This document shows, piece by piece, positions 37,346-49,237 of a DNA stretch of 64,000 bases. Below the pieces are notes generated by a model. That model was not told the origin of the DNA. It did not search any database and saw only the letters and a list, made by a program, of their open reading frames with translations. A program made the translations under genes and the position numbers. Every line of letters starts with the position of its first letter. Position 1 is the stretch's first letter. Source of the stretch: Hydractinia symbiolongicarpus (lineage: Eukaryota; Cnidaria; Hydrozoa; Anthoathecata; Hydractiniidae); assembly GCF_029227915.1 (NCBI RefSeq), contig NC_079878.1, forward strand, positions 12,402,001 to 12,466,000. The letters are read 5' to 3'.

Positions 37346-37870
37346 GAAATAAGTTTGGCTAGCTACATCACTACTGTAACAAGGCACCTCTAGAGAGAGG
37401 TACAAATTTGACAATCAATTTACTACGTGATTACGCAGTTTGTATTTTTATTTAAGTTCCGTTTTTCCTAAATTTTGTGTATTTTTGTTATGATTTTTTT
37501 TACCCTCAGACTTTTACCCTATCATTCTGTTGAGTGTCGATGACAATTGATCATTTAGTTCCATTTCAATTTTAAATCATTCGTCCATTTGACATTACTT
37601 CTATTTCTGGTTATATATAAGTGAAGAAAAATTGTTTGCCTGGTTATTAGATTAATCTCTAACTTAAAAAGCATTATCCTGCCATATACAAAGCGCCAGA
37701 AGATAGTAAAAAGACGGAAGTAGTTAACACGTTATGTACATAACTTTCTTTTTTTCTTTTTTTAACCTCAATGTTTCTTAACTCAATATTTACAGTTCTT
37801 CGTATGTTAGATTTCCTTCTTTGTCGCATGTCTTCGTTTTCTTGTTCGTTGGGGTCACTGATGAATCTCC
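37346..37870. other. Unassigned AT-rich spacer
   Basis: No coding frame or repeat recognised. It could contain remains of the Gypsy element's 3' terminal repeat, but no matching copy was found at the other end. Confidence 0.3.
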
Positions 37871-38465
37871 TCCTCTCCCGACTCAGGAGAGCTTGGCGGT
37901 ATCATTTCTTTTAGTTGAGGAGTCGTGTTGATGATTTCTCTGTCCCACCTCAGGAGAGCTTGTGTCCATTAGATCCTGACTACCCTCTACATGATGAAGA
38001 GGAGAAGGCGTGTTTACCTCTGGTAGCTGATTGCATTGAAGTAAAAGGTTTCGGTGTACCACATTGGTCTTGCCAGATCCAGATCTTATTTTGTACACAG
38101 GTAAATTGAGTTTCTGTGCGATTATTGCGTAAACATCTTTTTCTCAATAGGATTTTAGTTTTCCGGTCTAACCTCGTTCTTTAAGGTTACAAGTAGAACC
38201 CTGTCTCCAACTGCAAGTGTAGCATCATAAATCTTTTTGTAATAATTCTTTTGTCCTGATTTAGCAGACTTGGATGAAGCAAGACAGGCTTGTTAAATAA
38301 ATCTTTTCTATTTTTCTGTAGAAGTATGGTGGTCCTCAATTTCTTCTTTTAGAGCGAACATCAAGTCAATTGGCAATCTGTTATGGCGTCCAAACGTTAG
38401 GTAAAACGGTGTAAGTCCAGTTTTTTTGTGCACTGTGCTATTGTAGGAAAAGACAAGGTGTTTAA

Positions 38466-39055
38466 TGTGGTCTTTTCACTTTTCTTTCTTGTATTTTTCC
38501 ACAGTCTTAAGCATATTTATGATTGTGTGATTCATCCTTTCACATTGGCCATTGCCCATTGGGTGATATGGAGTTGTCCTTGAGGATTCCATGCCACTTA
38601 ATTCCTGCAGTCTTTTCCAGAGTTTGTTGTCAAACTCCTTCCCTTGGTCATGGTGTATGCGTTTGGGAAATCCGTACGATAAAATGAATTCATTGAACAT
38701 CTTTTCAGCTGCCGCTCTGCCTGACTTATTCTTGGTAGGATAGGCTTGGGTAAAGCGGGTAAAGTGGTCAGTGATTACCAACATTTACTCATATCCTCTT
38801 TTTGCTTTGTCAAGATGCAGGTACTCTACAGTAGGCCTTTCCATTGACTCCTGATGTTGATATGGGCTCTAATGGTGCTCTTTGTTCAATGTTTGGCTTT
38901 TTATCCTTTATGCACTTGCATTTCTTGAAAATAAACATTTTGACATCACTAGCCATGCCAGGCCAGTAAAATCTCCTCCGTGCTAATTCAATCACGCGAT
39001 CATATCCCAGATATCTCCTTGAACACCATCCTATGATAACATGTTGGATGAACAA
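38466..39055 (-). pseudogene. Gypsy integrase fragment
   Basis: The first part (39055-38810) has the LGYDRVIELARRRFYWPGM block and the two Cys of an H2C2 zinc-binding domain. The core (38784-38476) has ITDHFTRF, HHDQGKEFDN and YHPMGNGQCERMN, that is, the D, D and E positions of retroviral-type integrases. A stop and frame change separate the two. Confidence 0.85.
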
Positions 39056-39495
39056 TCTGGTTTGCAGTTGTGTTTTTTTTAATTAATATTCCTTCAGAGT
39101 TTATAAACATCTGTTGGCAGTATCTTGCCAGTAGTCTACTTTTTCTTGAGATTTTCTTCTGGATAGCTCATAACTTTTGGTGATTTGAGTTGTTCCACTA
39201 ATAAATACAGAATAATCTTTTCATGTTTAGGTTCCCACACGATGGATTCCGACGACGATTTGTGACCAGCAGTTCGTTTATTGGAACGTTTACTTGCTAG
39301 TTGTACTGCACTGTAAACTTTTCGATAACAAATCATATAATGGTTTTGTTATTCTTTAGAAATCTTTTATCGATGACCTACAGTATCCAATAACACCTAA
39401 CTCTAGACGTTAATCTTTGACCGTTTTTGGTTGTTCCAACAATTTATCCAATGCCTCCGTGTTGACATAGTCATTGCGGTAACTAGTGTCATCAA

Positions 39496-40160
39496 TTACT
39501 TTCCCAAGATATTTGACCTCTCTTTTAAAAAGGCAACATTTTTTGGATTAAGCTTAATCCCATGCTCTTTTAGTTGTTGCAAGACTTTTCGTAGATTAGA
39601 TTTATGCTCCTTAAAGTTGTTGCTGTAACATAGGATATCGTCCAAGTAAGGTATACAGATAATATCTCGAAATCCTACTAAGCACTCATTCCTGTAACGC
39701 TGAAATGCGGGTGGTGCGTTATTAGGACCAAAAGAAATCCGTAACCACTCATACAGTGCCCAAGGTGTCGAGAAAGCAGTGTAATGCCTAGAGTCCTTGT
39801 GGATAAAGCAAACCAGGATTTCACTCCAAGACCATCGAGGATATCTTGAATACACGGGGTAGAGGCATTTTGTCAGGTATGATTTTGCTGTTCAACCGCG
39901 GATAGTCGATACAAAGACAAAGATTGCCATCGCACGCATACCATAGGACTAGGATACGATGAGTACAACGTGTTTATCCACTGGTTGGTCAGCAAGTCCT
40001 TTTGGTAAGTTTTTACTTCATCATGGTGGTTTTGGGATCGAGCAATATCTTTGCCATACCTGGGTGTTGTCTGAGAGCTCTAATTTCCGCTTCAGATTTT
40101 AAATTCTACCGGTGTCATTTTTATCCCTAGAAAAGGCTTTTTTTTCGGCGATGAGAATAT
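39496..40160 (-). pseudogene. Gypsy reverse transcriptase fragment
   Basis: The open part (39855-39496) shows FGPNNAPPAFQR and the catalytic YLDDIL box, followed by HKSNLRKVLQQLKEHGIKLN, a standard Gypsy RT palm and following helix. Upstream, in broken frames to about 40160, are LNSKIIPDKMPLPR-like and AFSRDKNDTG-like segments of the RT start. Degenerate. Confidence 0.85.
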
Positions 40161-41043
40161 CGTGAACTTCCTTTTGCTGAGATGGTGTTAAATGCTCAAG
40201 ATTCGCTGGCGGTAACCAATTATCCGACCTAGACATGTTGTCGACTTAAACCGAGGAATTGGACATAGATGTAGGCGATGTGTGTGTTGAAAGTTGGCGA
40301 CTTAAATGGGTCCATTGTCCCTGTAACTCTAACGGAAAAACTGTTGATATTTGATTCAAAGTACTGGATTTCAAGTACTGGTGTTCTGGATTTCAATCTA
40401 ATCTCACTACCAGTAAAACTTTGAAAAGGAACTGTGATTGTCACTGACTTTCCTAGTGCCAACTTTGCCACTACTTCTCCGACCTTCAAATTCTGATCAA
40501 CAATGAGAGGTTCAAATATCACTGGCACAGTCTTACAATTTGAAAGTTTAATTTTTACTCTGCACTCCTATATGGTGTTTTAAAAAGAGGCTTATTCAAC
40601 TGAACTACAGAAACTGTACTTGGATTGTCACTTATATCCTTCATAACTGATAGAAAAGAACTCGTGACTTTTGAAGAAAGGTTAAGCGTTTCTGCTACTG
40701 GCTGTTCATTAGAACTATTGATTAGGTGTTGATGACATTAAAGCCGATTATCGGTTGGTCGATGCTTGAATCGGTTACCAGGAATGGATCGGTACATGGT
40801 GGTCCATTTTTCAGTGCAATTTTCATCACAGCGACTCCGTGGATCCCAACATTTGAATTATTGGCAGCTTTGAGGCTCCTTCTCCAATAAATTCACGGAT
40901 ACTGGCGATCGGTTGGTTTGGAAATTATCAGCAGTTATATAGCAGTACACAAACGGGAATCATTAACAGGTTTCATATATACATGGTTAGTAAGAGTTGG
41001 TTTACTCCCGTCCGAAACAACACTTACTGGTTTTTCTTGATAT

Positions 41044-41175
41044 GTGCACTCAACGCGAAAATGTCCAGCTTTGCCACATTTAAAACAGTGATTACATTTT
41101 TCCGCATTTTGATTAACGTATTTTTCGCATTTTCGCAATCTTCGATTCGGTGCCGGTAACTTTTTCTTTTTTTTT
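41044..41175 (-). pseudogene. Gypsy gag zinc knuckle
   Basis: CFKCGKAGHFRVEC is a perfect C-x2-C-x4-H-x4-C nucleocapsid-type zinc knuckle, preceded by a basic Lys-rich stretch and RRLRKCEKYVNQNA. It marks the gag/protease end of the element. Confidence 0.85.
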
Positions 41176-41329
41176 TGTTTTTTTTTTTCGGTGTTCCGCT
41201 GGGTTTTTTTCACATAATTATACATATCCTGTCTTACTTCAATACTAAAACCATTAAATGAATTAATAAAAAAATGAATAAAGTAAATACTCATTGCCTC
41301 CAACTTTCGAAAGAGAGATGGCCAGATGA

Positions 41330-43290
41330 ATGTCACTCAGGCTGTATTCGATCTTTAGTGAGCGTGAGCCTCTTAAACACAGCAATGTCGATCGGAAAAG
41401 GCTATACGATAGCTTCGTTCGTATGAAGTCTGTTACTCTTTGGGGTTTTTCACCTTTTTTCTCAGCCATCATCTCGCACAAACGTGTGTAAAATGTTTTA
41501 CACTTACGACCCATGCTACCACTCGTCGAAAACACCAAAGGCGTGAAGGTACCATTCTCGACGTTGTTCACACGTTTATTGTAGTGCCTTTTCTTCTCCC
41601 CTTCATTCCTTTTGGAGCATTTTTCGAGCTCCAGACCCTGTACCTCTGAGCATTTAGGTCAAAGACCCTGATATCAAAAAATGCTCTATGTACAAGAGTC
41701 CAGAAACCCGTAGCGCTGATGTCGAGTCGCGCTTCTTGGCTTCTGTTCATTGTCCGGTGCGTCAGGTGTTCACCATCCATTTCGACAAGCCTCGGTTCCC
41801 TTCTGACGTCAAGGAAGACTTTGTTTAACATGATTGACGTTAAATCACGAATTTCGTTATGTTGTAACGTAACGAAGCTTCCCTTCTTGCACGATAACGC
41901 GTGTGCTATGTCGAAACGGCTTCCGCATACAAATTCCGTTGGGAGTCTTGGAAGCGACCAGCTATACCTGATACGTAAGGCGTCTTGGAATTTTAATCAT
42001 GGCGGAACTTTTTGTCACTTCTTCCTCTTCTTCAGACATCCTGAGGATTTCGTTTTGTAGTTTTCTTGTCAGGGATTTGGAGTTGTCGTGCTCGATTGGG
42101 TTGTCTGACATACGTTTTTGAGTCCAAGACCACTAAGTCTTGGAGACATTGTCAACAGCTCGTGATGCCGTATCACGTCCTCGATAGGCTGCGGGTATCT
42201 CTTAAAGCCAGGTATAGTTCGGATGAGGTAAGTAAATTTGTGTTGGTATCCGCTGACGTTGCATGCGTATGCCGCATGTGGTTGAGTCACGGCGATTCGG
42301 GTTTGAAGAGACAATTCCTCTGACCATATTTCCACTAGAGTTTTACAGTGTTTTTCTTTGTAACCTTCACTTCCAGTCACCGCGCCCAGATGTCGTTTAC
42401 CTTCTGTTGTTGCTTGGATGTTGGTTCCCCGGAAGCTTTCCATGGCTTCGGTCAAATTTCGTTCTTTGACGATTAGCCAAGATTTTTTTGGTTGAGGCAA
42501 GTAACCAAAATGGGTTCCTTCAGTCGCAAGGTTATCCCACCAGGTTCGTAATGATCTGCATTTCCCTGGTGCAGTTATGTCGTCAGCATAGGCGGCCATC
42601 TGGTCCTGTTCCACCATGATCGACATCAGTTCGTCCAGGAGAGGTGTTATTCCCGTAGCGTAGACTGCCATGCCGATCGGATCACCTTGTGTTGTTTCCC
42701 CTTTTGAACTTAGCTCTATGCCCCCAATAACAAATAACTTGGCTGGTGTGCGGTAACAATTCAAAACATAGTTTGCGAAGACTGGGCATACCACTTTGGC
42801 GTTGTGTAGGAGGGCTTGTCGATTGATGTTGTTGAACGCATTTGATGCATCTACCAGTAGAACCGCCTCTGCTTCTTCACTTTCGAACACTCTCCTCACA
42901 GCGTGGACTGCAGCCTCTCCTCCTGCTTTTTGGCCAGAACACATCTGCACTCTAAGTAATGATGTCTTTCTTGATCACCACCATCACCGTTTTACCACAT
43001 ATTCTCCGCAGTACTTCACTGACTCCGATTGATCGACCACCGGGTTGCTTGTCTAATGGGACCAGTCTGTACGCAATGAAAGCTTCAAGGGATTCGTCAC
43101 CGAGACTTTCCGTACAAAGACTCTTGGTTGCATTCGCTATCGCGATCCTAAGATCTTTCCCACATTCACCGTACATTCTTGATGTCAGGATTAAATTGGC
43201 GGTTGTCATCCGAAACCGCCCGCACTTTCCCGCACTCGCCCGAAGCATACCCGAAATGCAATTCCTTGTGAAATACCATGCGGACAACAG
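41330..43290 (-). mobile_element. 3' half of an RT element with a possible C-terminal nuclease domain
   Basis: Minus-strand pieces in three frames: 43287-42952 (LIAYRLVPLDKQ-type, SIGVSEVLRRICGKTVM), 42950-42069 (VLLVDASNAFNNINRQ, GETTQGDPIGMAVYA, AAYADDI, WWDNL, LPQPKKSWLIVK), then 41831-41568 and 41571-41340 (ARLDISATGFW, RAFFDIRVF, NGTFTPLVFSTSG, LCLRGSRS). The YADD box and DASNAFN make this a reverse transcriptase of a family common in cnidarian genomes. The LDI...FFDIRV pair resembles a PD-(D/E)xK nuclease core, as in site-specific non-LTR elements (inference). Frameshifts make it non-functional. Its 5' half is absent here. Confidence 0.75.
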
Positions 43291-43299
43291 TTCGAAGAA

Positions 43300-45360
43300 G
43301 GCGCTTGAAGAGACAGGAGTTAAGTAATCAAGTTTAAGCTATTTATCAAGAAATCTTATCAAAAACAGTTCTTTTAAGAACTTCGCCACCGCATAGTAAG
43401 TTTATTTCAATTTTATAGTGTTTTTGAATTATTTGTGGTAAATCTTTGAGTGTTTTTGTGGTGAATCTTTGAGTGTTTTCTTTTGTTCATCTGTATTTTG
43501 TTGTTGTTTCTAATAACTATCATCTTCTGTATTTTGCCACAAATCGCTTATAGCAAATTGTTCAAGCAAATTTGTGGCGATTTTTTGTGGGTGAAGGGTG
43601 TACTGCAGACATGTAGTTTCGATTTGTTTTTTTCGAAGAATACTTGACTGCATATTTTGCAAGTTCGATCTTGTACTTTTTTTACATTTTCTTTTTTAAC
43701 ATATAAGCTTCTTGCCTCTTTTACAATATCCCGTCACTTTGCTTTCCTGCTCCCAACTTTTTTCTCCTTCACATGTCTCAGATGTGATCAATGCGGATTT
43801 TTAAGTTAAAGGGGAACTCCAGTAAAAATCCCTTTTTTATTTTTTGTTTTCTACCTACTCAGAAAAGCATAAGAAATAAAAAAAACTTACTTCACTTGTT
43901 TTCCTTATTTAAAACTGTTGTACTAGCCTTTGCATATTCAATTTTTCTCTTAAAAAGACAGACAGGTGCGATTTCATTTAGGACTGGACTCGATTATAAA
44001 TAATGACATCACATCGTGCTGAAAGTTTAAGCGAGCACAGAGAACCTTCATGTTCATGTGTTATAGCGTACATTTAAGTCGCTTCTCGTATGTAATTCAC
44101 GTTTAAATCTTTAAAAAATGGTTAGTTGCTCTGCGTTTCAATGTACCAATTGATCAGAAAAGTGTAAAGCAGTCAGTTTGTACGAATCCCTTCTGTGAAA
44201 AAGAAAAAAGAACTTAGACAAAATACGTCATGCAGGTGACCTATCAAGCAATCAAAGTTTTTATTTTTGTTTGTTGCACTTCACAGATAGTTCTTTTAAA
44301 AGAGATCTCCAGGGAATAAACTTCCGTATTAAAATATATTCTAACTTCATAAAAATGCCATTTTAGCTAGTGAACGCGATCAAAATTTCTCATTTTTTCT
44401 AATTTCATTATTTGTAATTATATCCACAGAACACAACCAAATAACGTTTTATACAATTTTATAATAAATAAAAGAACATTACCAATTTCCAATACAAACA
44501 CCGTCAAGTTACACATGTATCTCTCATAGCGCTCAAGTTTCTATTCATGGTTTTTCAAAAAAGAAGTTTTTTTAATGGAAGAACCTGCCGAATATTTTCG
44601 GGGGGGGGGCAATGTGCCCATTTTCTTCAATCTTTGTTACTGTTAAGGCTGCATGTAATGCTGATAATGCAGTTTCTAAAACAGCTTTGTCAAAACAACC
44701 ACTTTATAAATCAGTAGCTTCTGCAACGCATTTATAATCATAATGATTTTTATTTATACAATATTAATACCCTGTTTTAACTTAACAACTTATCATGACT
44801 TATGAGACAAGAGGTTCGAAGTCGTATAACTGTAGCTTTGTAAAGTAGTCTTTTTCATAAAGAGAATTATCCAATTCTAAGTTTTCTAAGGTATAATCTT
44901 CGTCATTATAACAAGACGTCTTATCAACGAACAATGCAAACAGTAAGTAAACAAACTTTTGGAAGATGTGCTGCTAAGCTCACAGACTTTCTGCACAATG
45001 TGACGTATGCTCATTTATCTAGTCCTCTCGACTTTGCGCAACCTTGCAAATTTATTTAAAATTGAAGATGTTTACAGACCCGATTAAGGTTAATTTGACA
45101 TTTATGTATTGTCTTATCAAAATAACATTTTTTTCAAATATTTTTTTCCAGTGTCCCTTAGTTAACAAAATCTCTCTTTTGAAAATGGGCTTTGGCTAGC
45201 AACTTGTCGAAAAATAATTTCTTTTAAAAGGAAAAGTTCGGCCTACTACAATTTTTTGAGTCCGGTAGCTTTTAGTGCCTGTTTTTTTTTTGTTTTGTTT
45301 TGTTTTAATATTTTTTAATAATTTTTAATAATTTTAATTTTAATAATTTAGTTTGTTTTA
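43300..45360. other. Spacer with transposon remnants
   Basis: Mostly AT-rich non-coding sequence. Near 43809 there is ggggaactccagtaaaa, which looks like the end of a short element, but no matching inverted end was found. The THAP remnant at 44118-44330 is listed separately. The last 70 bases before 45361 are a T/A-rich low-complexity tract at the front of the LINE. Confidence 0.4.
44118..44330 (+). pseudogene. THAP zinc-finger remnant
   Basis: In one frame with two stops it reads MVSCSAFQCTN, SEKCKAVSLYESLL, KKNLDKIRHAGDLSS, CLLHFTDSSFKRDL. The C-x4-C ... C-x2-H pairs, the following F and the S-F-x-x-DL are those of a THAP domain. It is most likely the N-terminus of a dead DNA transposase, possibly related to the THAP piece at 48927. 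Confidence 0.6.
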
Positions 45361-45499
45361 ATGGCCGTAAGAATAGTTAATCAGACAAACTGCTTAAACG
45401 GGGCTGGAACTCTAAGGAGTCAAGGTGTCGCGCACGGTAGGACAGATGTCAGATGTGAGCATCGTCAGACCGTTACCCAGCTATCACATCACAAGGTAG

Positions 45500-46217
45500 A
45501 TAACACTAGGTTGAGGATGGCTAGTGAAAATGTTGGTACTCTGAGAGGTAGAGCAGGTGAAGTAGTTGAAATGTTAGAACGTAGATCTGTTGATATGTGT
45601 TGTGTTCAGGAAGTTACGAGGAGAGGAGCTTCAATGAGATTTGTGGAAGGTAGGAGGGCAAGGTATAAGCTTTTTTGGATTGGTAATGTGATGAATATGG
45701 AGGAGTTGGCATATTCGTTGCAGAGAAGTGGGTAGAAAAAGTAATAGATGTTATGCGTGTTAATAGTCGTATTATAGTGATAAAGTTTTTGATAGCTAAT
45801 AGGATTGTCACTTTTCTGTCAGTTTATGCTCCACAGTGTGGACTCAGTGAGGAAGATAAAGATAAGTTTTATGATGAGTTAATAGCAGTCACATCAAAGT
45901 TTGGAGACACTGAACTTGTCATGGTGGGTGGTGACTTTAATGGTCATGTTGGGAAGTCATCTGAAGGTTATAGAGGTGTGCATGGAGGCTATGGATTTGG
46001 AAGCAGAAATAAGGAAGGGGAGAGATTGCTTCAGTTTGGAATGGCAACGGACATGGTGGTTTGCAACACATCATTCAGTAAGAGACAGAGTAGGCTGATA
46101 ACATATGAGTCAGGTGGTTGTAAGACACAGATAGATTACTTCCTGGTTAGAAAGTCAGACAAGAAAGTGGTGAAGGACGTGAAAGTTGTATCGGGGGAAG
46201 AGTGTTTCCCAGCATAG
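45500..46217 (+). pseudogene. LINE AP-like endonuclease domain
   Basis: NVGTLRGRAGEVVEMLERRS, VCCVQEVTRR-type, FLSVYAPQCG, VMVGGDFNGHVG and QIDYFLVRK are the ordered motifs of the endonuclease/exonuclease/phosphatase fold (metal and catalytic Asp, Asn and Glu positions). A frame break lies between 45735 and 45753. Gene models of such pieces are often mislabelled as a craniofacial development protein. Confidence 0.85.
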
Positions 46218-47095
46218 GCCGCTTGGTTTGTGATATTATCTTAAGAGTGTTAAAGAAGCGAAGGGAAAGTACAGGCCCCGTCTTAAAGTCTGGAAGCTGA
46301 AGCAAGAGATTGTAGCAAAACAATTAAGTGCAAAGTTCAGCAGTTAGCCCACAATGGTCAATGTGATAGTGACAATGTTAAAAGTACTTGGACTACTTTA
46401 AAGAATTGTCTTCTAGATGCTTCTGACGATACCTTTGGGTAGACAAAAGGACCAGCTAGACATAGACAGACCTGGTGGTGAAATAATGAGGTTGACCAGT
46501 GTATAAAGAAAAAAAGGAAACTTTGGAAAGAGTGGAAGTCAGGTGGTAGTAAAAATATTTACTTAGAAGCTAAGTGTTGTGCTCGTACAGCAGTGTATAA
46601 GGCAAAATTAGAAACAGAGAGAAACAGATTTGCAGATGTGTTAAGAAGGGAAGACCAGCGCAATGAGGTATTTAAGATAGCAAAGCAAATGAAGAAGACT
46701 AATCAAAATGTTGTAGGTGAGAAGTGTATACGTAATGATGAAGGTGTTTTAGCTAGCACAGAGGAGGAGAAAAGGGTAGCTTGGAAGAATTTTTATCAGA
46801 GGTTGCTTAACAGTGAGTTTGATTGGGATGATGATAATTTGTCTGATGATGATGTTGTAAAAGGGCCAGCTATGCAGATCAAGACAAAATGGGTAGTGGA
46901 GGCTATTAGGAAGTTAAAGATTGGCAAGGCTGCAGAGATGGTAAAAGCAGCTGAATATATTGGAGTTGAGCTTATTACAAGTCTTGCTAATCAGATTATA
47001 AAGACTGGTGCTATTCCGAGTGAGTGGCAGTCGAGTGTAATAGTAAATTGTTTCAAGGGCAAGGGTGATGCATTAGAAAGAGGAACTATAGAGGT

Positions 47096-47773
47096 TTGAA
47101 GTTGGCTTATCAAGTAATGAAAGTTATTGAAAGAGTGATTTATAAGTTACTTAGAGAAAGAATTGATATAGATAAGATGCAATTTGGTTTTGTTCCAGGG
47201 CGTGGCACTACAGATGCAATATTTTTACTCAGACAGCTTCAGGAAAAGTATTTAGAAAAGAGAAAGAATCCCTATTTTGCCTTTGTAGATTTAGAGAAAG
47301 CTTTTGATAGAGTGCCACGTAAAGTTATTTGGTGGGCTATGAGAAAATTAGGTGTGAATGAGTGGTTAGTTACGATTGTTCAGTCTATGTACAGCAATGC
47401 TAGAAGTCGTGTCAGGATTAACGATTCACTTAGTGATGAATTTAGTGTAAATGTTGGTGTACATCAGGGTTCTGTACTTAGTCCTTTGTTGTTTATTCTA
47501 GTCTTAGAAGCGCTGTCGATGGAGTTCAGAACAGGTTGTCCATGGGAGTTATTGTATGCAGATGATTTGGTTCTCATAGCAGAGTCGATGGAAGAATTAG
47601 TTGAAAAGTTTGAGAAGTGGAAGAAAGGACTAGAAGAGAAAGGGCCAAAGGTAAACACAGCAAAGTCTAAAGACATGATAAGTAGCATTGCAGCCAAGTG
47701 TGACCTTGTAGTTGGAAAGTGGTCTTGTGGAGTTTGCAGGAAAAGGGTTGGTAGTAACTCAATTTTTTGTTAG
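47096..47773 (+). pseudogene. LINE reverse transcriptase domain
   Basis: Motifs in order: MQFGFVPGRGTTDAIFLLRQ, YFAFVDLEKAFDRVPR, VHQGSVLSPLLF, LLYADDLVLIA and a K-x-N thumb start. YADD is intact. The frame opens after a shift relative to the upstream EWQSSVIV piece and ends just after a Cys-rich motif. Confidence 0.88.
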
Positions 47774-48424
47774 ACTTGCAAGCATTGGGTACATAAGAAG
47801 TGCAGTAGTATTAAAGGTTAAAGGTAGTGTCTGCTACAAAACTTAAAGTTAGTTTACATAAAGAAAACATGTTATTGTTAACGAATTTCAGGTTAAAATT
47901 TAATAAATACGGAGTACCAGTGTAATGTTGTTCTTTTAAATTTGAGAGTTTCCTCCTCGTGTAGCTACATTAGTTCGCCATATTGTAAACACGACCGCGC
48001 ATGAATGCGAGGCTTATCTAATATGTCCCGCCTATGTCAGTGTCCAGGTTCAAAATCGGGACCGAAAACATAGGGAATGTATGAAGAACAAATTTAATTT
48101 GTAATGCCGAAGATTTAAAAATTAACCCCTGGCTACGAGCTAGACGCTTTCGAATAAAAAATGTATCGTCTGCGATAAGTATTTTTGGATCGTGAAAGGC
48201 TATTGACAGACTGCAAAAATAGAAATCACAAATTAATAACATGAATTCTTTAACGGAAAAAAGTAAATTTATCTGTCAAAGTATATATGTAATGTACATA
48301 AACAAGCAGTAGAATAATTTTATTTTTATTTTTTATTAAACATTTTTGAATGCCGTGGGTTTTAAACAATGCGAAACGTTGAAGATTATGCTAGTATGAA
48401 CACACAGTTAAGCATAGACCAAAC

Positions 48425-48796
48425 ATAGATAGATAGATAGATGTGCATATTTTACATGGCTAGCCTCACAAATATCGAGGGATATACCCTGTCTATTATT
48501 TCCAGGAGGGGCCATGGCGTAGATGGAGAGTCCTAGAGTATTTAATGCTCATTTTGAGCTACGCAGACCCATTTTGAGCTACGCAGACCCAATTAGAGCC
48601 CGCGCTCTACTAGACAACTCCCGGCAACATCCAACGGCCCACACAGTGTGCCGTCTTCCCAATTTCCCTCACATGGCTTGGGTTAACCCGAGGCTACGGT
48701 AACATTCACTTGCCCATGTTGAATCGCCGTCAAGAGGAATCGAACCCCGGTCTCCCGCACAGAGTACGAGAGCTATAACCACTAATCTACGGCGCC
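48425..48796 (-). mobile_element. tRNA-derived SINE, copy 2 (inside the TTAA element)
   Basis: The tRNA-like head at 48796-48725 reads GGCGCCGTAGATTAGTGGTT (box A) ... GGGGTTCGATTCC (box B). The ~270-bp body and an (ATCT)n tail at 48425-48443 follow. It is about 95% alike by eye to the copy at 51089-51434. It contains a 20-base tandem duplication (attttgagctacgcagaccc twice) at 48551-48590. Confidence 0.9.
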
Positions 48797-48926
48797 TTAA
48801 TCTATCCGTCTATCCGGTCGGGCAGGAACTTTTATAAAAAAACACTAAAAAAACGTGGATATGAAGTTGCTAGACAGTCTATGATAAGCAAAGATATGTC
48901 CCAAAATTATCAGTTTAAGAACGAAC

Positions 48927-49150
48927 ATGTCTTGGTGCTCAGCATTCGGTTTCAGCAATAATAGTAAACGCGACAAATAAAAAAGTTTTTTTCGTCTACC
49001 AGGAGATCCAAATGTACAAAATGCCTGGGTAAAAGCTATAAACAGAATAGAATTGCCGAAAAAAGTTCTCTTATGTTCTGATCACCTTACGGAGAACTGT
49101 TTCGATAAAAGCTGGAGCCTTCAAAATGAATTGTTTTTTACAGAGAGAAC
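48927..49150 (+). pseudogene. THAP zinc-finger remnant in the TTAA element
   Basis: One frame reads MSWCSAFGFSNNSKRDK, a stop, then KSFFRLPGDPNVQNAWVKAI, NRIELPKKVLLCSDHLTENC and FDKS. This is a THAP domain: Cys start, F-x-x-(L/F)-P, W-x-x-AI and C-x-x-H-(L/F)-x-x-x-C. The second zinc Cys is replaced by Phe and a stop interrupts it, so it is inactive. Confidence 0.75.
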
Positions 49151-49237
49151 GGCAAAAAATTCTGAGCAACAAATATTTTATAGTCTGTCGTCTCTTTTAT
49201 ATATGTTACACTTAACGGTTATATTTCAGAACAAAAT

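Larger units (their letters stand above)
37880..41270 (-). mobile_element. Decayed Ty3/Gypsy-type LTR retrotransposon (gag end and pol)
   Basis: Read on the minus strand the order is zinc knuckle (about 41090-41045), protease C-terminal part (about 40840-40740), linker (40528-40229), reverse transcriptase (about 40160-39496), RNase H region (about 39420-39136), integrase zinc-binding part (39055-38810), integrase core (38784-38466) and post-integrase tail (38098-37883). This is the Ty3/Gypsy order. Frames are broken many times by stops and shifts, so it is dead. No long terminal repeat pair was seen and the gag start is missing. Its upstream end abuts the RT element that ends near 41340. Confidence 0.85.
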
